Source: Streptomyces sp. S4.7 (GTDB lineage: Bacteria; Actinomycetota; Actinomycetes; Streptomycetales; Streptomycetaceae). From it: a stretch of DNA of 64,000 nt. Shown here one piece after another: positions 16,457 through 26,071 of this stretch. The notes under the pieces were generated by a model that saw only the letters and a program-made list of their open reading frames with translations, was not told the origin of the DNA and searched no databases. The position numbers and the translations under genes are program-made. Each line of letters opens with the position of its first letter. Position 1 is the stretch's first letter. The DNA is taken from positions 5,456,001 through 5,520,000 of the forward strand of contig NZ_CP048397.1 of NCBI RefSeq assembly GCF_010384365.1, in the 5' to 3' direction.

Positions 16457-18739
16457 TTGGCAGCAGTCGCGCGGTGGTGCGTCAGGCACCGGCTCCTGGT
16501 CGTACTCCTGTGGCTGCTGGCCCTCGGCTCCACCGCCGTCGGCGCCGTCTCGGCCGGAACCTCGTACTCCAACGACTACGAGGCACCCGGCACCGAGTCC
16601 GGCCACGCCGTCGAACTCCTGGAGAGCGGATTCCCCGGCGCCGGCGGCGACAGCGACACCGTGGTCTGGCACACCGAACGCGGCTCCGTCCGCGCGCAGG
16701 ACGTCGAACTGCGCATGGGCGTCACGCTCGGTGAGATCGCCAAGCTGCCCGGCGTGGCCTCCGTGACGAGCCCGTACGCCCTCACCGACGGTGCCGGGAC
16801 GCCCCCGTACACACCCGGCCCGGACGACGGCGAGGGCGCCCGTCAGATCAGCGAGGACGGCCGCACCGCCTTCGCCGTCGTCACCTTCGAGCAGCAGGTC
16901 GACAACATCCCCGTCGCCCAGGCCCGGGCCGTCGTCGACACGGCGAAGAAGGCCGCCACCGACGACCTCCAGGTGGAGCTCGGCGGCAGCGCCGTCGCCC
17001 TCACCGAAGGCACCACCACGCACACGGCGGAGATCGTGGGCGTCGCCATGGCCGCCGTGGTCCTCTTCCTCGCCTTCGGCTCGCTCGCGGCGAGCCTGCT
17101 GCCCATCGCCACCGCGCTGGTGTCGGTCGGGACGGCGTACGCGGGCATCGCTCTCCTCGGTCACCTCATGACCGTGGCCGACTTCGCGCCCTTGCTCGGT
17201 CTGCTCGTCGGGCTCGGCGTCGGCATCGACTACGCGCTGTTCATCGTGACCAGGCACCGCAAGGGCCTCAAACAGGGCCTCACGGTCACGCGGGCGGCCA
17301 CGGATGCCGTCGCCACCACGGGGCGCGCCGTCGTCTTCGCCGGGGCCACCGTCTGTATCGCACTGCTCGGGATGCTGGTGCTGCGGCTGAGCTTCCTCAA
17401 CGGCGTCGCCATCGCCGCCTCGCTCACCGTCGCGCTGACGGTGGCCGCGTCCGTGACCCTGCTGCCGGCCCTGCTCTCGTACACCGGAGGGCGCGCGCTG
17501 AGCCGCCGCGAACGCGCCCGGCTCGCCGAACACGGTCCGCTGCCCGAGACCCCCACCGGCTTCGCCGCCCGCTGGTCCGCCTTCGTGGCACGCCACCCCC
17601 GGCTGCTCGGCGCCGCCGCCGTGGTCGTGATGCTCGTGCTCGCCCTGCCCACGTTCTCGCTCCACCTGGGGACCTCGGACCAGGGCAACAACCCGGCGAC
17701 CAGCACCACCCGGCAGGCGTACGACCGGCTCGCCGAGGGATTCGGACCCGGCGTCAACGGTCCGCTGACACTCGTCGCCGAGCTGGACGGTGCCGACGAC
17801 CGGCTCGCGATGGACCAACTCCCGGACACGTTGCGCGAGTCGGAGGGCGTCGCCTCCGTCGGGCCGATCGTCTTCAACGGCAGCGGCGACACCGCCCTGC
17901 TGACCGTCGTCCCCGGATCGTCTCCGCAGTCGGAGCACACCAGCGATCTCGTCGACCACCTCCGTAAGGATGTGCTGTCCCGCGCCGAGGCGGGCACCTC
18001 CCTGGAAGTGTCGGTCGGCGGGGTCACCGCGAGCTACGACGACTTCGCCGACGTCGTCGTCGGCAAACTCCCGCTCTTCGTCGGCGTCGTCGTCGCCCTC
18101 GGCTGTCTGCTGCTCCTGCTGGCCTTCCGCTCCGTCGGCATCCCACTGAAGGCGGCGGTGATGAACGTGGCCGCCGTCGCCTCTTCCTTCGGGATCGTCG
18201 TCGCGATCTTCCAGTGGGGCTGGGGGAGCGAACTCCTCGGCCTCGGCAGCGCGGGCCCGATCGAGCCGTTCCTGCCCGTGATCATGGTCTCGGTCCTCTT
18301 CGGCCTCTCCATGGACTACCAGGTCTTCCTGGTGAGCCGGATGTACGAGGAGTGGCTGGAGACCGGTGACAACAGACGTGCCGTGCGGGTCGGCCTCGCC
18401 GAGACCGGCCGCGTGATCAACTCGGCCGCCGTGATCATGATTTCGGTCTTCCTCGCCTTCGTCCTCACCGGGGACCGCGTCATCGCGATGTTCGGCGTCG
18501 GACTGGCCGCGGCGGTCGCGCTGGACGCCTTCGTACTCCGTACGCTCCTCGTCCCCGCCCTGATGCATCTGCTCGGCGGCGCCAACTGGTGGCTGCCGCG
18601 CACGCTGGACCGCTGGCTGCCGCGGATCAGCATCGAGGCGCCCGCCGCCCGCCGTCGTACGTCTGGGAAGATCCCCGCACGGCGCGAGGAGCACGCGGAG
18701 CGTGCGGAACACGTGCCGGGGAGCACGGGCCGAAACTGA
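16457..18739 (+). CDS. MMPL/RND-family membrane transporter
   Basis: A 760-residue polytopic protein with the duplicated RND layout: one N-terminal helix (about 14-36), a large periplasmic-type loop, five helices, then a second loop and six helices. The conserved membrane-embedded acidic motifs are GVGIDYALFIVTRHR (near 253-267) and GLSMDYQVFLVSRM (near 615-628). MMPL proteins in actinobacteria export lipids or hydrophobic compounds. It starts at TTG 16457 with GGGGAG upstream. There is a short charged C-terminal tail. The 24-base gap to the acetyltransferase gene suggests an operon. Confidence 0.92.
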   Translation: MAAVARWCVRHRLLVVLLWLLALGSTAVGAVSAGTSYSNDYEAPGTESGHAVELLESGFPGAGGDSDTVVWHTERGSVRAQDVELRMGVTLGEIAKLPGVASVTSPYALTDGAGTPPYTPGPDDGEGARQISEDGRTAFAVVTFEQQVDNIPVAQARAVVDTAKKAATDDLQVELGGSAVALTEGTTTHTAEIVGVAMAAVVLFLAFGSLAASLLPIATALVSVGTAYAGIALLGHLMTVADFAPLLGLLVGLGVGIDYALFIVTRHRKGLKQGLTVTRAATDAVATTGRAVVFAGATVCIALLGMLVLRLSFLNGVAIAASLTVALTVAASVTLLPALLSYTGGRALSRRERARLAEHGPLPETPTGFAARWSAFVARHPRLLGAAAVVVMLVLALPTFSLHLGTSDQGNNPATSTTRQAYDRLAEGFGPGVNGPLTLVAELDGADDRLAMDQLPDTLRESEGVASVGPIVFNGSGDTALLTVVPGSSPQSEHTSDLVDHLRKDVLSRAEAGTSLEVSVGGVTASYDDFADVVVGKLPLFVGVVVALGCLLLLLAFRSVGIPLKAAVMNVAAVASSFGIVVAIFQWGWGSELLGLGSAGPIEPFLPVIMVSVLFGLSMDYQVFLVSRMYEEWLETGDNRRAVRVGLAETGRVINSAAVIMISVFLAFVLTGDRVIAMFGVGLAAAVALDAFVLRTLLVPALMHLLGGANWWLPRTLDRWLPRISIEAPAARRRTSGKIPARREEHAERAEHVPGSTGRN

Positions 18740-18762
18740 GCCCGCCGGACAGGAGGAGCGCG

Positions 18763-19323
18763 ATGTTCGCGACATCATTGGGTGACAACGCGGAACTGAG
18801 ACCGCTGGAGCCGTGGCAGGCCGAGGAGTTCCTCACGCACATGGACCGTGCGAGGGAGCTGGTGACCGAACACGTCGGGCTCGCCGACGCCGTCACCGAC
18901 CTCGAATCGGCGCGGAACTTCCTCACCTCGTACGCGAACAAGCAGGCCGCCGACGCCGGACGGATCTACGGGATCTGGCTCGACGACATCCTCGTCGGCG
19001 GCGTGCTCTTCCGGATCTTCGACGCGCCGGGCGGTAACTGCGAGGTCGGCTGCTGGCTCGAACCGGCGGCCACGGGGCGCGGTCTGGTGACTCGCGCGAT
19101 AACCGTGCTCATCGACTGGGCGGTGGACCGGCGCGGCATCCACCGTGTGGAGTGGGTGGCCTCGTCGGCCAACCTCGCGAGCGTCAGGGTTGCCCAACGG
19201 CTCGGCCTGCGGCTCGACGGAATCCTGCGCGAGAGCAGCCTCCACCACGGCCGCCGGCAGGACCACGAGGTCTGGGCCGTACTGGCTCCCGAGTGGCGTG
19301 AGCTGCGGCGCGACACCCCTTGA
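18763..19323 (+). CDS. GNAT N-acetyltransferase, RimJ/RimL type
   Basis: A 186-residue GCN5-related acetyltransferase. The N-terminal strand NAELRPLEPWQAEEF begins the fold. The acetyl-CoA region CEVGCWLEPAATGRGLVTRAI (about 91-111) shows the GxG/A loop, and the HRVEWVASSANLASVRVAQRLG stretch (about 128-149) is characteristic of the RimJ/RimL group. It therefore probably acetylates an N-terminal or small amine. The ATG has AGGAGG 7-8 bases upstream. Substrate unknown. Confidence 0.88.
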   Translation: MFATSLGDNAELRPLEPWQAEEFLTHMDRARELVTEHVGLADAVTDLESARNFLTSYANKQAADAGRIYGIWLDDILVGGVLFRIFDAPGGNCEVGCWLEPAATGRGLVTRAITVLIDWAVDRRGIHRVEWVASSANLASVRVAQRLGLRLDGILRESSLHHGRRQDHEVWAVLAPEWRELRRDTP

Positions 19324-19369
19324 GGAAACTCTCATGGATCTCTCATACGGGCCGCCTACCGTGCGGCGC

Positions 19370-20032
19370 ATGAACCCCACGACCAAGCCAGAAGAGCCCG
19401 CGGACGAAAGCGGCGACAACAAGGCGGAGCGTGCCGTTCCGGCCGTCGCCGACAAGAACGACGCACCGGGCCCGAGCCTGGCCAAGGACTCGGGGGAGAG
19501 CCCTCAGGCGGGCGGCGCGCAGGGCGCCCACCGTGCCGGCGACGCGGACGGCGACGGCGCCGCCTCGGACGACGACGGCGACGACGGTGATCTGCTCGTC
19601 GACGACCCGGACGGCGAGTACACCCCGCCGCCCTCCAGCGGCCTCGCCGCCGCGTCCACGGCCCTGATCTCCGTACTGCTCTCGCTCGTCGCGCTCATCG
19701 GCACCTGGTCCGGCAAGGTGATCGCCGAACGCGAGACGCTCGTGGGCCAGATCGACCTCGGCCAGACCGGCACGGCGCAGCAGCAGATCTCCGAGATCTA
19801 CGGCGACGCCTGGCACGCCACCGCGCTGACCAACGGCATCTTCGCCGTGCTCGCGCTCATCGTCGGCCTCGCGGCGCTCGGCCTGCCGCAGCGCAAGAGC
19901 TGGGTACAGCCCTTCGCCGTCGCCGGTATCGCACTCGGCGCGCTCGCCCTGCTGATCTCGATCGGCATGTACTTCGACGTCTTCGTCTCCCTGCCGGAGC
20001 CGCCCCCGGCCGCCCCGCCGACCACCGGCTGA
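19370..20032 (+). CDS. Membrane protein with acidic N-terminal tail
   Basis: A 220-residue protein of unknown function. Residues 1-90 are hydrophilic and very acidic (runs of Asp/Glu, for example DDDGDDGD near 67-74) and probably disordered and cytoplasmic. Three membrane helices follow: LAAASTALISVLLSLVALIG (about 94-113), ALTNGIFAVLALIVGLAALG (about 155-174) and PFAVAGIALGALALLISIGMYF (about 182-205). The tail is proline-rich. ATG 19370 is favoured. ATG 19334 in the same frame would add 12 residues. No RBS clearly decides. It stands alone between the acetyltransferase and a strong terminator. Confidence 0.8.
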   Translation: MNPTTKPEEPADESGDNKAERAVPAVADKNDAPGPSLAKDSGESPQAGGAQGAHRAGDADGDGAASDDDGDDGDLLVDDPDGEYTPPPSSGLAAASTALISVLLSLVALIGTWSGKVIAERETLVGQIDLGQTGTAQQQISEIYGDAWHATALTNGIFAVLALIVGLAALGLPQRKSWVQPFAVAGIALGALALLISIGMYFDVFVSLPEPPPAAPPTTG

Positions 20033-20084
20033 CACGGTCCCACCGGGCCCGCCGGGTCCTTCACGGACCGCCGAGAGCCCACCT

Positions 20085-20126
20085 CCTCACGCGCCGCACG
20101 GGCACCACCCCGTGCGGCGCGTGAGG
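20085..20126 (+). terminator. Strong 18-bp terminator hairpin
   Basis: A perfect 18-base inverted repeat (20085-20102 with 20109-20126, core GCGCCGCACGGG) surrounds a 6-base loop and is followed by CGTTT. A second 9-base dyad, GCCTTAGGC/GCCTAAGGC (20141-20149 and 20173-20181), lies just downstream. It closes the membrane-protein gene. Confidence 0.8.
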
Positions 20127-20290
20127 CGTTTCGGGGCAGGGCCTTAGGCCGCCGCCGGGCCGCCACGCGTCCGCCTAAGGCGCACGCGCCGCGAAGATGC
20201 GGCACTCGCCCGATGCGGGCGTACCCCCTGGGAGACGAATGTTGAGGCATCGCAAGGACGCCGAAGCACTTCGTGAACAGGGGAGTCGAG

Positions 20291-20464
20291 ATGTTCGAGT
20301 ACGAGATGCACCAGATGAAAGCGGCCGATCTGATCCGTGAGGCCGACAACCGGCGGCTGGTCCGCCAGGTCCGCAAGGCCCGCAAGGAGGCCGCGCGCAA
20401 CGCCGGGAACGAGGGCGAGAGGCGGGTGGAATCGCACCGGGGCCGGTTCGTCAGCGCGGCGTGA
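20291..20464 (+). CDS. Small conserved basic protein
   Basis: A 57-residue hydrophilic protein, MFEYEMHQMKAADLIREAD at the start, then a long Arg/Lys-rich amphipathic helix (RRLVRQVRKARKEAARN, about 22-38). I recognise the type as a short ORF repeatedly seen in Streptomyces but know no function. The GGGAG five bases before ATG 20291 supports that start over ATG 20273. The basic helix would allow nucleic-acid or membrane contact, which is inference only. A small hairpin (GGGTGCC/GGCACCC, 20528-20544) follows. Confidence 0.65.
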   Translation: MFEYEMHQMKAADLIREADNRRLVRQVRKARKEAARNAGNEGERRVESHRGRFVSAA

Positions 20465-20588
20465 CGGGCGTACGGAGATGGCCGCCCGCCCCGACCTCCG
20501 AAGGACGCCGGATCCAGGGCCGCCGAGGGTGCCAACGGCACCCGCGGCGACCGCGATAACGAGTGCCGCGCTGTCATACCCCTGTGCG

Positions 20589-23500
20589 ATGCTCGGAACC
20601 GTGGAGACCAAGTCAGTCAGTCCCGTGTTCGTCGGTCGCGACGGCGAGCTGACCGCACTCACCGAAGCGCTCGCCCGCGCCGCCGCGGGCCAGCCGCAGG
20701 CGCTTCTCGTCGGCGGTGAGGCGGGGGTCGGCAAGACGAGGCTCATCGAGGAGCTGATCTCGGTGGCCTGCCGCGACGGCGCCGTCGTCGCGGTCGGCGG
20801 CTGTGTGGAGATCGGCGGCGACGGCCTGCCCTTCGCGCCCTTCTCCGCGGCCCTGCGCGGCCTGCGGCGACTGCTGCCCGAGGAGATCGCCGCCGCCGCG
20901 GACGGCCAGGAAGGCGAACTGGCGAGGATCCTGCCCGAGTTGGGCCCCTCGGCGAGCGACGCCCTGGGTGAGCACGGCACCGCGAGCCTCTTCGAACTGA
21001 CCGTCCGGCTGCTGGAGCGCGTAGCCGCCGACCGCACGGTCGTCCTCATTCTGGAGGATCTGCACTGGGCCGACGCCTCCACCCGCCATCTGCTCGCCTA
21101 TCTGTTCCGCACGCTGCGCCGCGGACGGCTCCTCGTCATCACCACCTACCGCACCGACGACATCCACCGCCGCCACCCGCTGCGCCCGCTCCTCGCGGAG
21201 CTGGACCGGCTGCGCACGGTCAGCCGGATCGAGCTCTCCCGCTTCAGCCGGGCCGAGGTCCGGCGACAACTGCACGGCATCCTGGGTGACGAGCCGGCGC
21301 CGCAACTCGTCGACGAGATCTTCGGGCGCTCCGACGGCAACGCGTTCTTCGTGGAAGAACTGGCCGTCGCCATCGAGTCGGGCTGCCGCTCCGGACTCAC
21401 CGACTCCCTGCGCGATCTGCTGCTCGTCCGGGTCGAGACCCTGCCGGAGAACGCCCAGCGGGTGGCCCGGATCGTCGCCGAGGGCGGCGCCACCGTCGAG
21501 TTCCCCCTGCTGCTGGCCGTCGCACAGCTCTCCGAGGACGACCTGATCGACGCGCTGCGGGCCGCCGTGGGCGCGAACATCCTCCTCCCGGTGGACGGCG
21601 ACGGGTACCGCTTCCGGCACTCGCTCGTACGCGAGGCGATCAGCGACGACCTGCTCCCCGGCGAACGCTCCCGGCTCAACCGCCGCCTCGCCGAAGCCCT
21701 GGAGGCCGACCCCTCGCTCGTACGGGGCGACGAGAGCACCACCCGCCTCGCCGGGTACTGGTACCACGCGCACGACGCGGCCAAAGCCCTGCCCGTCGTC
21801 CTGCTCGCCTCCGTCGAGGCCCGCCGGCGCTACGCCCACGCCGAGCAACTGCGGCTGCTGGAGCGCGCCATGGAGCTCTGGGACGCCGCACCCGAGGACA
21901 TCCGCGCCTGCCTCAGACCCCCGGACGACACCGAGGTCTACCCGCCCACCGCCGAGGGGGCGAGCGCCCCGCTGCGCTATCTCGACCTGCTGGCCGAGGC
22001 GACCGTCGCCGCCCGCTCCGGCGGCGAACGCGAGCGGGCCCTGGCGCTGTCCAAGAAGGCCATGCGGGTCCTGGAGACCGTGGACGACCCGCTGCGCGCC
22101 GCCTGGTTCTGGACGCAGCGCTCACGGCTGGTGCAGGACCTCACCCGCGGCGACGGCTGGGACGAACTGGCCACCGCCCAGGACCTGGTGCGCGGCCTGC
22201 CTCCGTCCGCCGTGCACGCCTCCGTCCTCTCCGACGTCGCGAGCTGGGGCGCCCTGCACCGGCCGGGCCCCAACAGCCTGGCCGCCGCCGACCGCGCCGT
22301 GGAGTACGCGCGCCTCGTCGGCGCCGAGCACATCGAACTGAACGCCAGGGCGACCCGCGGCTGGCTCGCCACCGAGTCGGGATCCATCGAGGAGGGACTC
22401 GCCGAGATGTACGCGGTACGGGACCGCGTCTTCGAACTCGGCAACCTCGGCACGCTCGGCATCCTGGGCCGCATCAGCATCAACCTGCCGTCCACGCTGG
22501 AGAGCGTGGGCCGCTCGGAGGAGGCGGTCGCCGCCGCCGAGCTCGGCATCACCCTCTGCCATCAGCGAGGCCTGTCCGACAAGGAAGCCTGGGTCCGGGT
22601 CAATCTGAGCGAATCGCTGTTCGCGCTCGGCCGCTGGAACGAGTCCCGGACGGCGATCGACGAAGCGGCTTGGATCGCGCACGCCCCCAAGGCCCGCGCA
22701 CTGGTGGCCGTACGGCGCGCGCTGCTCGCCCTCGGGCGCGGCGACGCCGCGGAGGCCGCGAGCCAAGTGACCCTGGCCCGGGCGGTCTTCGGTCCGCACG
22801 ACCCCCAGCCGCAGCATGTCATCGCGCCGGCCAGGCTGGCGATGGTCAGCGCCGCGCGCCAGGGCCGGCTCGCCGAGGCCCGCGCCGAGTTCGAACAGGT
22901 CGCCGCGCAGGGCTTCCCGCCGGGCATGCAGCGGTACGCGCTGCCGCTGCTCTGCTCGGCCGCGGCGATGGAGGCGGACGCGCGCGGGCTGCCGGAGGCC
23001 GACGCGGGGCGGGCGGCGATCCTGGCGATCGTCCGCGACCACGCGAAGCGACTGCCCGCCCTCGTCCCGATCTGGCGGGCGTACGACCTGCTGCTCGAAG
23101 CCGAACTCGCCCGCGCCGACGGCATCGTCGCCCCGAAGCTGTGGGCCCGCGCCGTGGCCGCCTTCGAGGCGCTTCCACGTCCGTACGAACTCGCCGAGGC
23201 CCGCCACCGCTGGGCGGCGGACCTCCTCGCCGCGTCGGCGGACCGGGAACAGGCCACCGCGCTCCTGATCCAGGCCCACGCCGCGGCGAAACGGCTCGGC
23301 GCGCGGCACCTGGTCGAGGAGACGGAACTCCTCGCGGGCCGGGCACGGATCAGTCTCTCCACCACCCCGGAACTCGCCCCGGCCCCCGCCCCGGAGACCG
23401 ACGCCGTCAGCTCTCTGGGTCTGACCCCCCGCGAACAGGACGTCCTGCGCCGGGTGGCCGACGGCCTCAGCAACCGCCAGATCGCCGAGGAGCTGTACAT

Positions 23501-23630
23501 CTCACCCAAAACGGCGAGCGTGCACGTCTCCAACATCCTGGCCAAGCTCGGCGTCTCGGGCCGCACGGAGGCGGCGGCGATGACCCACCGCCTCCACCTC
23601 TTCAGCGACCTGGAGCCGACACGCACCTAG
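20589..23630 (+). CDS. Large ATP-binding LuxR-type (LAL) transcriptional regulator
   Basis: A 1013-residue LAL regulator: an N-terminal AAA/STAND ATPase, a helical TPR-like middle and a C-terminal LuxR DNA-binding domain. Walker A GEAGVGKT is at about 44-51. Walker B is VVLILEDLHWAD near 150-161. An FVEELA segment lies near 253. Helical repeats run from about 380 to 900. The HTH (LTPREQDVLRRVADGLSNRQIAEELYISPKTASVHVSNIL) begins near 944. Such proteins activate pathway-specific genes in response to an unknown ligand. Target genes are not obvious here, as it lies alone between a small gene and a convergent dehydrogenase. ATG 20589 is used. GTG 20601 would be a close alternative. Confidence 0.93.
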   Translation: MLGTVETKSVSPVFVGRDGELTALTEALARAAAGQPQALLVGGEAGVGKTRLIEELISVACRDGAVVAVGGCVEIGGDGLPFAPFSAALRGLRRLLPEEIAAAADGQEGELARILPELGPSASDALGEHGTASLFELTVRLLERVAADRTVVLILEDLHWADASTRHLLAYLFRTLRRGRLLVITTYRTDDIHRRHPLRPLLAELDRLRTVSRIELSRFSRAEVRRQLHGILGDEPAPQLVDEIFGRSDGNAFFVEELAVAIESGCRSGLTDSLRDLLLVRVETLPENAQRVARIVAEGGATVEFPLLLAVAQLSEDDLIDALRAAVGANILLPVDGDGYRFRHSLVREAISDDLLPGERSRLNRRLAEALEADPSLVRGDESTTRLAGYWYHAHDAAKALPVVLLASVEARRRYAHAEQLRLLERAMELWDAAPEDIRACLRPPDDTEVYPPTAEGASAPLRYLDLLAEATVAARSGGERERALALSKKAMRVLETVDDPLRAAWFWTQRSRLVQDLTRGDGWDELATAQDLVRGLPPSAVHASVLSDVASWGALHRPGPNSLAAADRAVEYARLVGAEHIELNARATRGWLATESGSIEEGLAEMYAVRDRVFELGNLGTLGILGRISINLPSTLESVGRSEEAVAAAELGITLCHQRGLSDKEAWVRVNLSESLFALGRWNESRTAIDEAAWIAHAPKARALVAVRRALLALGRGDAAEAASQVTLARAVFGPHDPQPQHVIAPARLAMVSAARQGRLAEARAEFEQVAAQGFPPGMQRYALPLLCSAAAMEADARGLPEADAGRAAILAIVRDHAKRLPALVPIWRAYDLLLEAELARADGIVAPKLWARAVAAFEALPRPYELAEARHRWAADLLAASADREQATALLIQAHAAAKRLGARHLVEETELLAGRARISLSTTPELAPAPAPETDAVSSLGLTPREQDVLRRVADGLSNRQIAEELYISPKTASVHVSNILAKLGVSGRTEAAAMTHRLHLFSDLEPTRT

Positions 23631-23657
23631 GAGACGCCTCGACCCACGTCGCCCGCG

Positions 23658-24866
23658 TCACGTCACGTCCACCCGAAGGATCTTGTCGTCTCCGGGCTTC
23701 GCGCTGCCCCGGCCGTCCGTGTTGCTCGTCATCAGCCACAGCGCACCGTCACCCGTCGCCACCACCGTGCGCAGACGGCCGTACTCGCCCTCGAAGAAGG
23801 CCTGTGCGGCGGCCGACGGTTTCACGCCCGCCAACGGGATCCGCCACAGCCGCTCGCCGCGCAGCGCCGCCATCCAGATGGAGCCCTCGGCGAAGGCGAT
23901 ACCGCTCGGTGAGGCGTCGCCCGTCCGCCACTCCTCCACCGGATCGACGAAGCCCGACTTCCCGGCCTTGCCCTCGGCCTCCGGCCAGCCGTAGTTCTTG
24001 CCCGGCTCGATCAGATTGAGCTCGTCCCAGGTGTTCTGGCCGAACTCCGACGCCCACAGCCGCTTGTCGGAATCCCAGGCGAGACCCTGCACATTGCGGT
24101 GCCCGTAGGTGTAGACGACCGAATCCGCCTCCGGATTGCCGTGCGCCGGCCGGCCGTCCGGCGTCATCCGCAGGATTTTCCCGCCCAGGGACTCCTTGTC
24201 CTGCGCGAGTCCCGTCTCACCCGTCTCGCCCGTGCCCGCGTAGAGCATCTTGTCCGGGCCGAAGGCGATCCGGCCGCCGTTGTGGATGTTCCCCTTCGGA
24301 ATGCCCCGCAGGATGGTGTCGGGCGCGCCCAGCTGCCGGCCCACCGGCCTCTTCGGGTCGTACAGCATCCGGGCGATGCGGTTGTCCGATTCCGTCGTGA
24401 AGTAGGCGTACACATAGGTGTCCGAGGCGAACGACGGGGAGATCGCGAGGCCCAGCAGACCCCCCTCGCCGCCCGGAGCGACGCCGGGCACCGCGCCCAC
24501 TTCCGTCTTTTCGCCCGTCTCCGAGTCGACCCGCGTGATCGTCCCCTCGTCGCGCGAGGAGACCAGCAGATCGCCCTCGGGCAGCGCCGCCAGACCCCAC
24601 GGCGACCTGAGGCCCTCCGTCAGCGTCGACACCACCTTCGCCGAACCCTTCGCGGGCGGCGCCGACGGCTTCGCCGCGCCGTTTGGGGGCGTCGACCCGT
24701 CGGACACCGACGAGGACGCGGAACCCGACGGGCTCCCCGGCCGCGCCGTGTCGTCGGAGGACGAGCAGGCGGTCACGACGAATAGCGCCGCTGTGGCCAA
24801 CACGGCGGTCACTGGAGCACGTTGCACGGTCTTGATCCCTTCGACGGCTGCGTCTCTACGTTTCAT
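23658..24866 (-). CDS. PQQ-dependent sugar dehydrogenase-like lipoprotein
   Basis: A 402-residue exported beta-propeller protein of the glucose/sorbosone dehydrogenase family. The signal peptide ends in a lipobox-like VVTAC (Cys34), followed by a Ser/Pro-rich linker to about residue 78. The propeller shows LRSPWGLAALPEGDLLVSSRDEG, a GGEGGLLGLAISPSF motif, IHNGGRIAFGPDKMLYAGTGE and YGHRNVQGLAWD, all hallmarks of the soluble glucose dehydrogenase fold. It would oxidise an aldose at the cell surface using PQQ. PQQ genes are not in this window. Start ATG at 24866. Transcribed toward the LAL gene. Confidence 0.88.
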   Translation of the reverse strand: MKRRDAAVEGIKTVQRAPVTAVLATAALFVVTACSSSDDTARPGSPSGSASSSVSDGSTPPNGAAKPSAPPAKGSAKVVSTLTEGLRSPWGLAALPEGDLLVSSRDEGTITRVDSETGEKTEVGAVPGVAPGGEGGLLGLAISPSFASDTYVYAYFTTESDNRIARMLYDPKRPVGRQLGAPDTILRGIPKGNIHNGGRIAFGPDKMLYAGTGETGETGLAQDKESLGGKILRMTPDGRPAHGNPEADSVVYTYGHRNVQGLAWDSDKRLWASEFGQNTWDELNLIEPGKNYGWPEAEGKAGKSGFVDPVEEWRTGDASPSGIAFAEGSIWMAALRGERLWRIPLAGVKPSAAAQAFFEGEYGRLRTVVATGDGALWLMTSNTDGRGSAKPGDDKILRVDVT

Positions 24867-24904
24867 ACACCGCGGCCCGCGTCCAGGTTCCCATCCGGCC
24901 GGTA

Positions 24905-25897
24905 TCAGTGCCACGACTCCCACGCCGGGGGCAGCGCGGCGATCTCGGCCAGATCCGCCGCCGACAGCGCCAGCCCGGCCGCCGCCGCGTTCTCCACCGC
25001 CCACCGCTCCCGCTTCGCCCCCGGAACAGGCACCACCTGGGGCCCGCGCGCCAGCACCCACGCCAGGGCCACCTGCGCCGGTGTCGCCCCGTGCCGCTCG
25101 GCGACCCGCCGCAGCCCCGCCACCACCGGCTGGTTCGACGCCATCATCTCGGCGGTGAAGCGCGGATGCCTGGCCCGTACGTCGTCCGGCTCGAAGCCCT
25201 GCCCGGGGGTGAGCGTGCCGGTCAGATAGCCGCTTCCCAGCGGCATCGCCGCCAGGAGCCCCACCCCCCGCGCCGCGCACCACGGCAGCAGCCGCTCCGT
25301 CGCCTCCGGCGCCCACACCGACAGCTCCGCCTCCACCGCGCTCACCGGAAACACCTGCTGCATCCGCTCCAGCAGCGCGATCGTCGCCCCGTAACGGTCC
25401 GTGCCGGTACGGCGTGGCGCGCGGGCGTCCACCGCGCACAGCCCCAGGGCCCGTACCTTCCCCGCCGCCACCAGCTCCGCCATCGCGCCCCAGGTCTCCT
25501 CGACCGGCACCTCCGGATCGGCCCGGTGCAACTGGTAGAGGTCGATTACCTCCGTGCGCAACCGCCGCAGCGACGCGTCGCAGGCCCGGCGCACATAGCC
25601 GGGACGGCCGTTGGCGACGATGTGCTGATCGCCCACCAGCAGACCGCACTTGGTGGACACGAACGCGTCGTCGCGCCGCTGCGTGAGCACCCGCCCCAGC
25701 AGCAGCTCGTTGGTGAAGGGGCCGTACATGTCGGCCGTGTCGAGCAGTGTCGTACCGGCGTCGAGCGCCGCGTGCACGGTCCGCGACGAACGGTCGCCCC
25801 GCTGCTCGGAGGCGCTGTAGGCCCAACTCATCGGCATACAGCCGAGTCCGACGGCGCCCACCGTGAGTGCTGCCGCACCGATCGCCCTGCGCTCCAA
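24905..25897 (-). CDS. Aldo/keto reductase
   Basis: A 330-residue NADPH-dependent aldo/keto reductase of the voltage-gated K-channel-beta/YakC branch. The catalytic tetrad is complete: Asp53, Tyr58, Lys83 and His124 (LLDTADMYG, STKCG, LYQLH). The C-terminal cofactor segment VVPVPGAKRERWAVENAAA is present. TTG 25897 is the best start and places the barrel at the N-terminus. It lies 38 bases upstream of the sugar dehydrogenase gene on the same strand, so the two may be co-transcribed. Substrate unknown. Confidence 0.9.
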   Translation of the reverse strand: MERRAIGAAALTVGAVGLGCMPMSWAYSASEQRGDRSSRTVHAALDAGTTLLDTADMYGPFTNELLLGRVLTQRRDDAFVSTKCGLLVGDQHIVANGRPGYVRRACDASLRRLRTEVIDLYQLHRADPEVPVEETWGAMAELVAAGKVRALGLCAVDARAPRRTGTDRYGATIALLERMQQVFPVSAVEAELSVWAPEATERLLPWCAARGVGLLAAMPLGSGYLTGTLTPGQGFEPDDVRARHPRFTAEMMASNQPVVAGLRRVAERHGATPAQVALAWVLARGPQVVPVPGAKRERWAVENAAAAGLALSAADLAEIAALPPAWESWH

Positions 25898-26071
25898 CTG
25901 CCCCGCCCCTCCCGCTTCCTGGCGTGTCCGCTCCCACCGGACACACCCCAGCTAACCTCATGGGCCCGCCGACGCCGCTGCGCCCCGGTGCCCCTCCGCC
26001 CCGGTGCCGGGCCGTACCGGTCCCTGGAACGCCCTTCATCGACGCCATGGGCTTCGCATAGCCTCCTGCCC

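Noticed and set aside
16139..18778. Very long reverse-strand open frame across the MMPL gene
   Set aside because: High GC lets long antisense frames stay open. Its translation is His/Asp/Arg/Gly-rich without domains, and the forward frame is a clear transporter.
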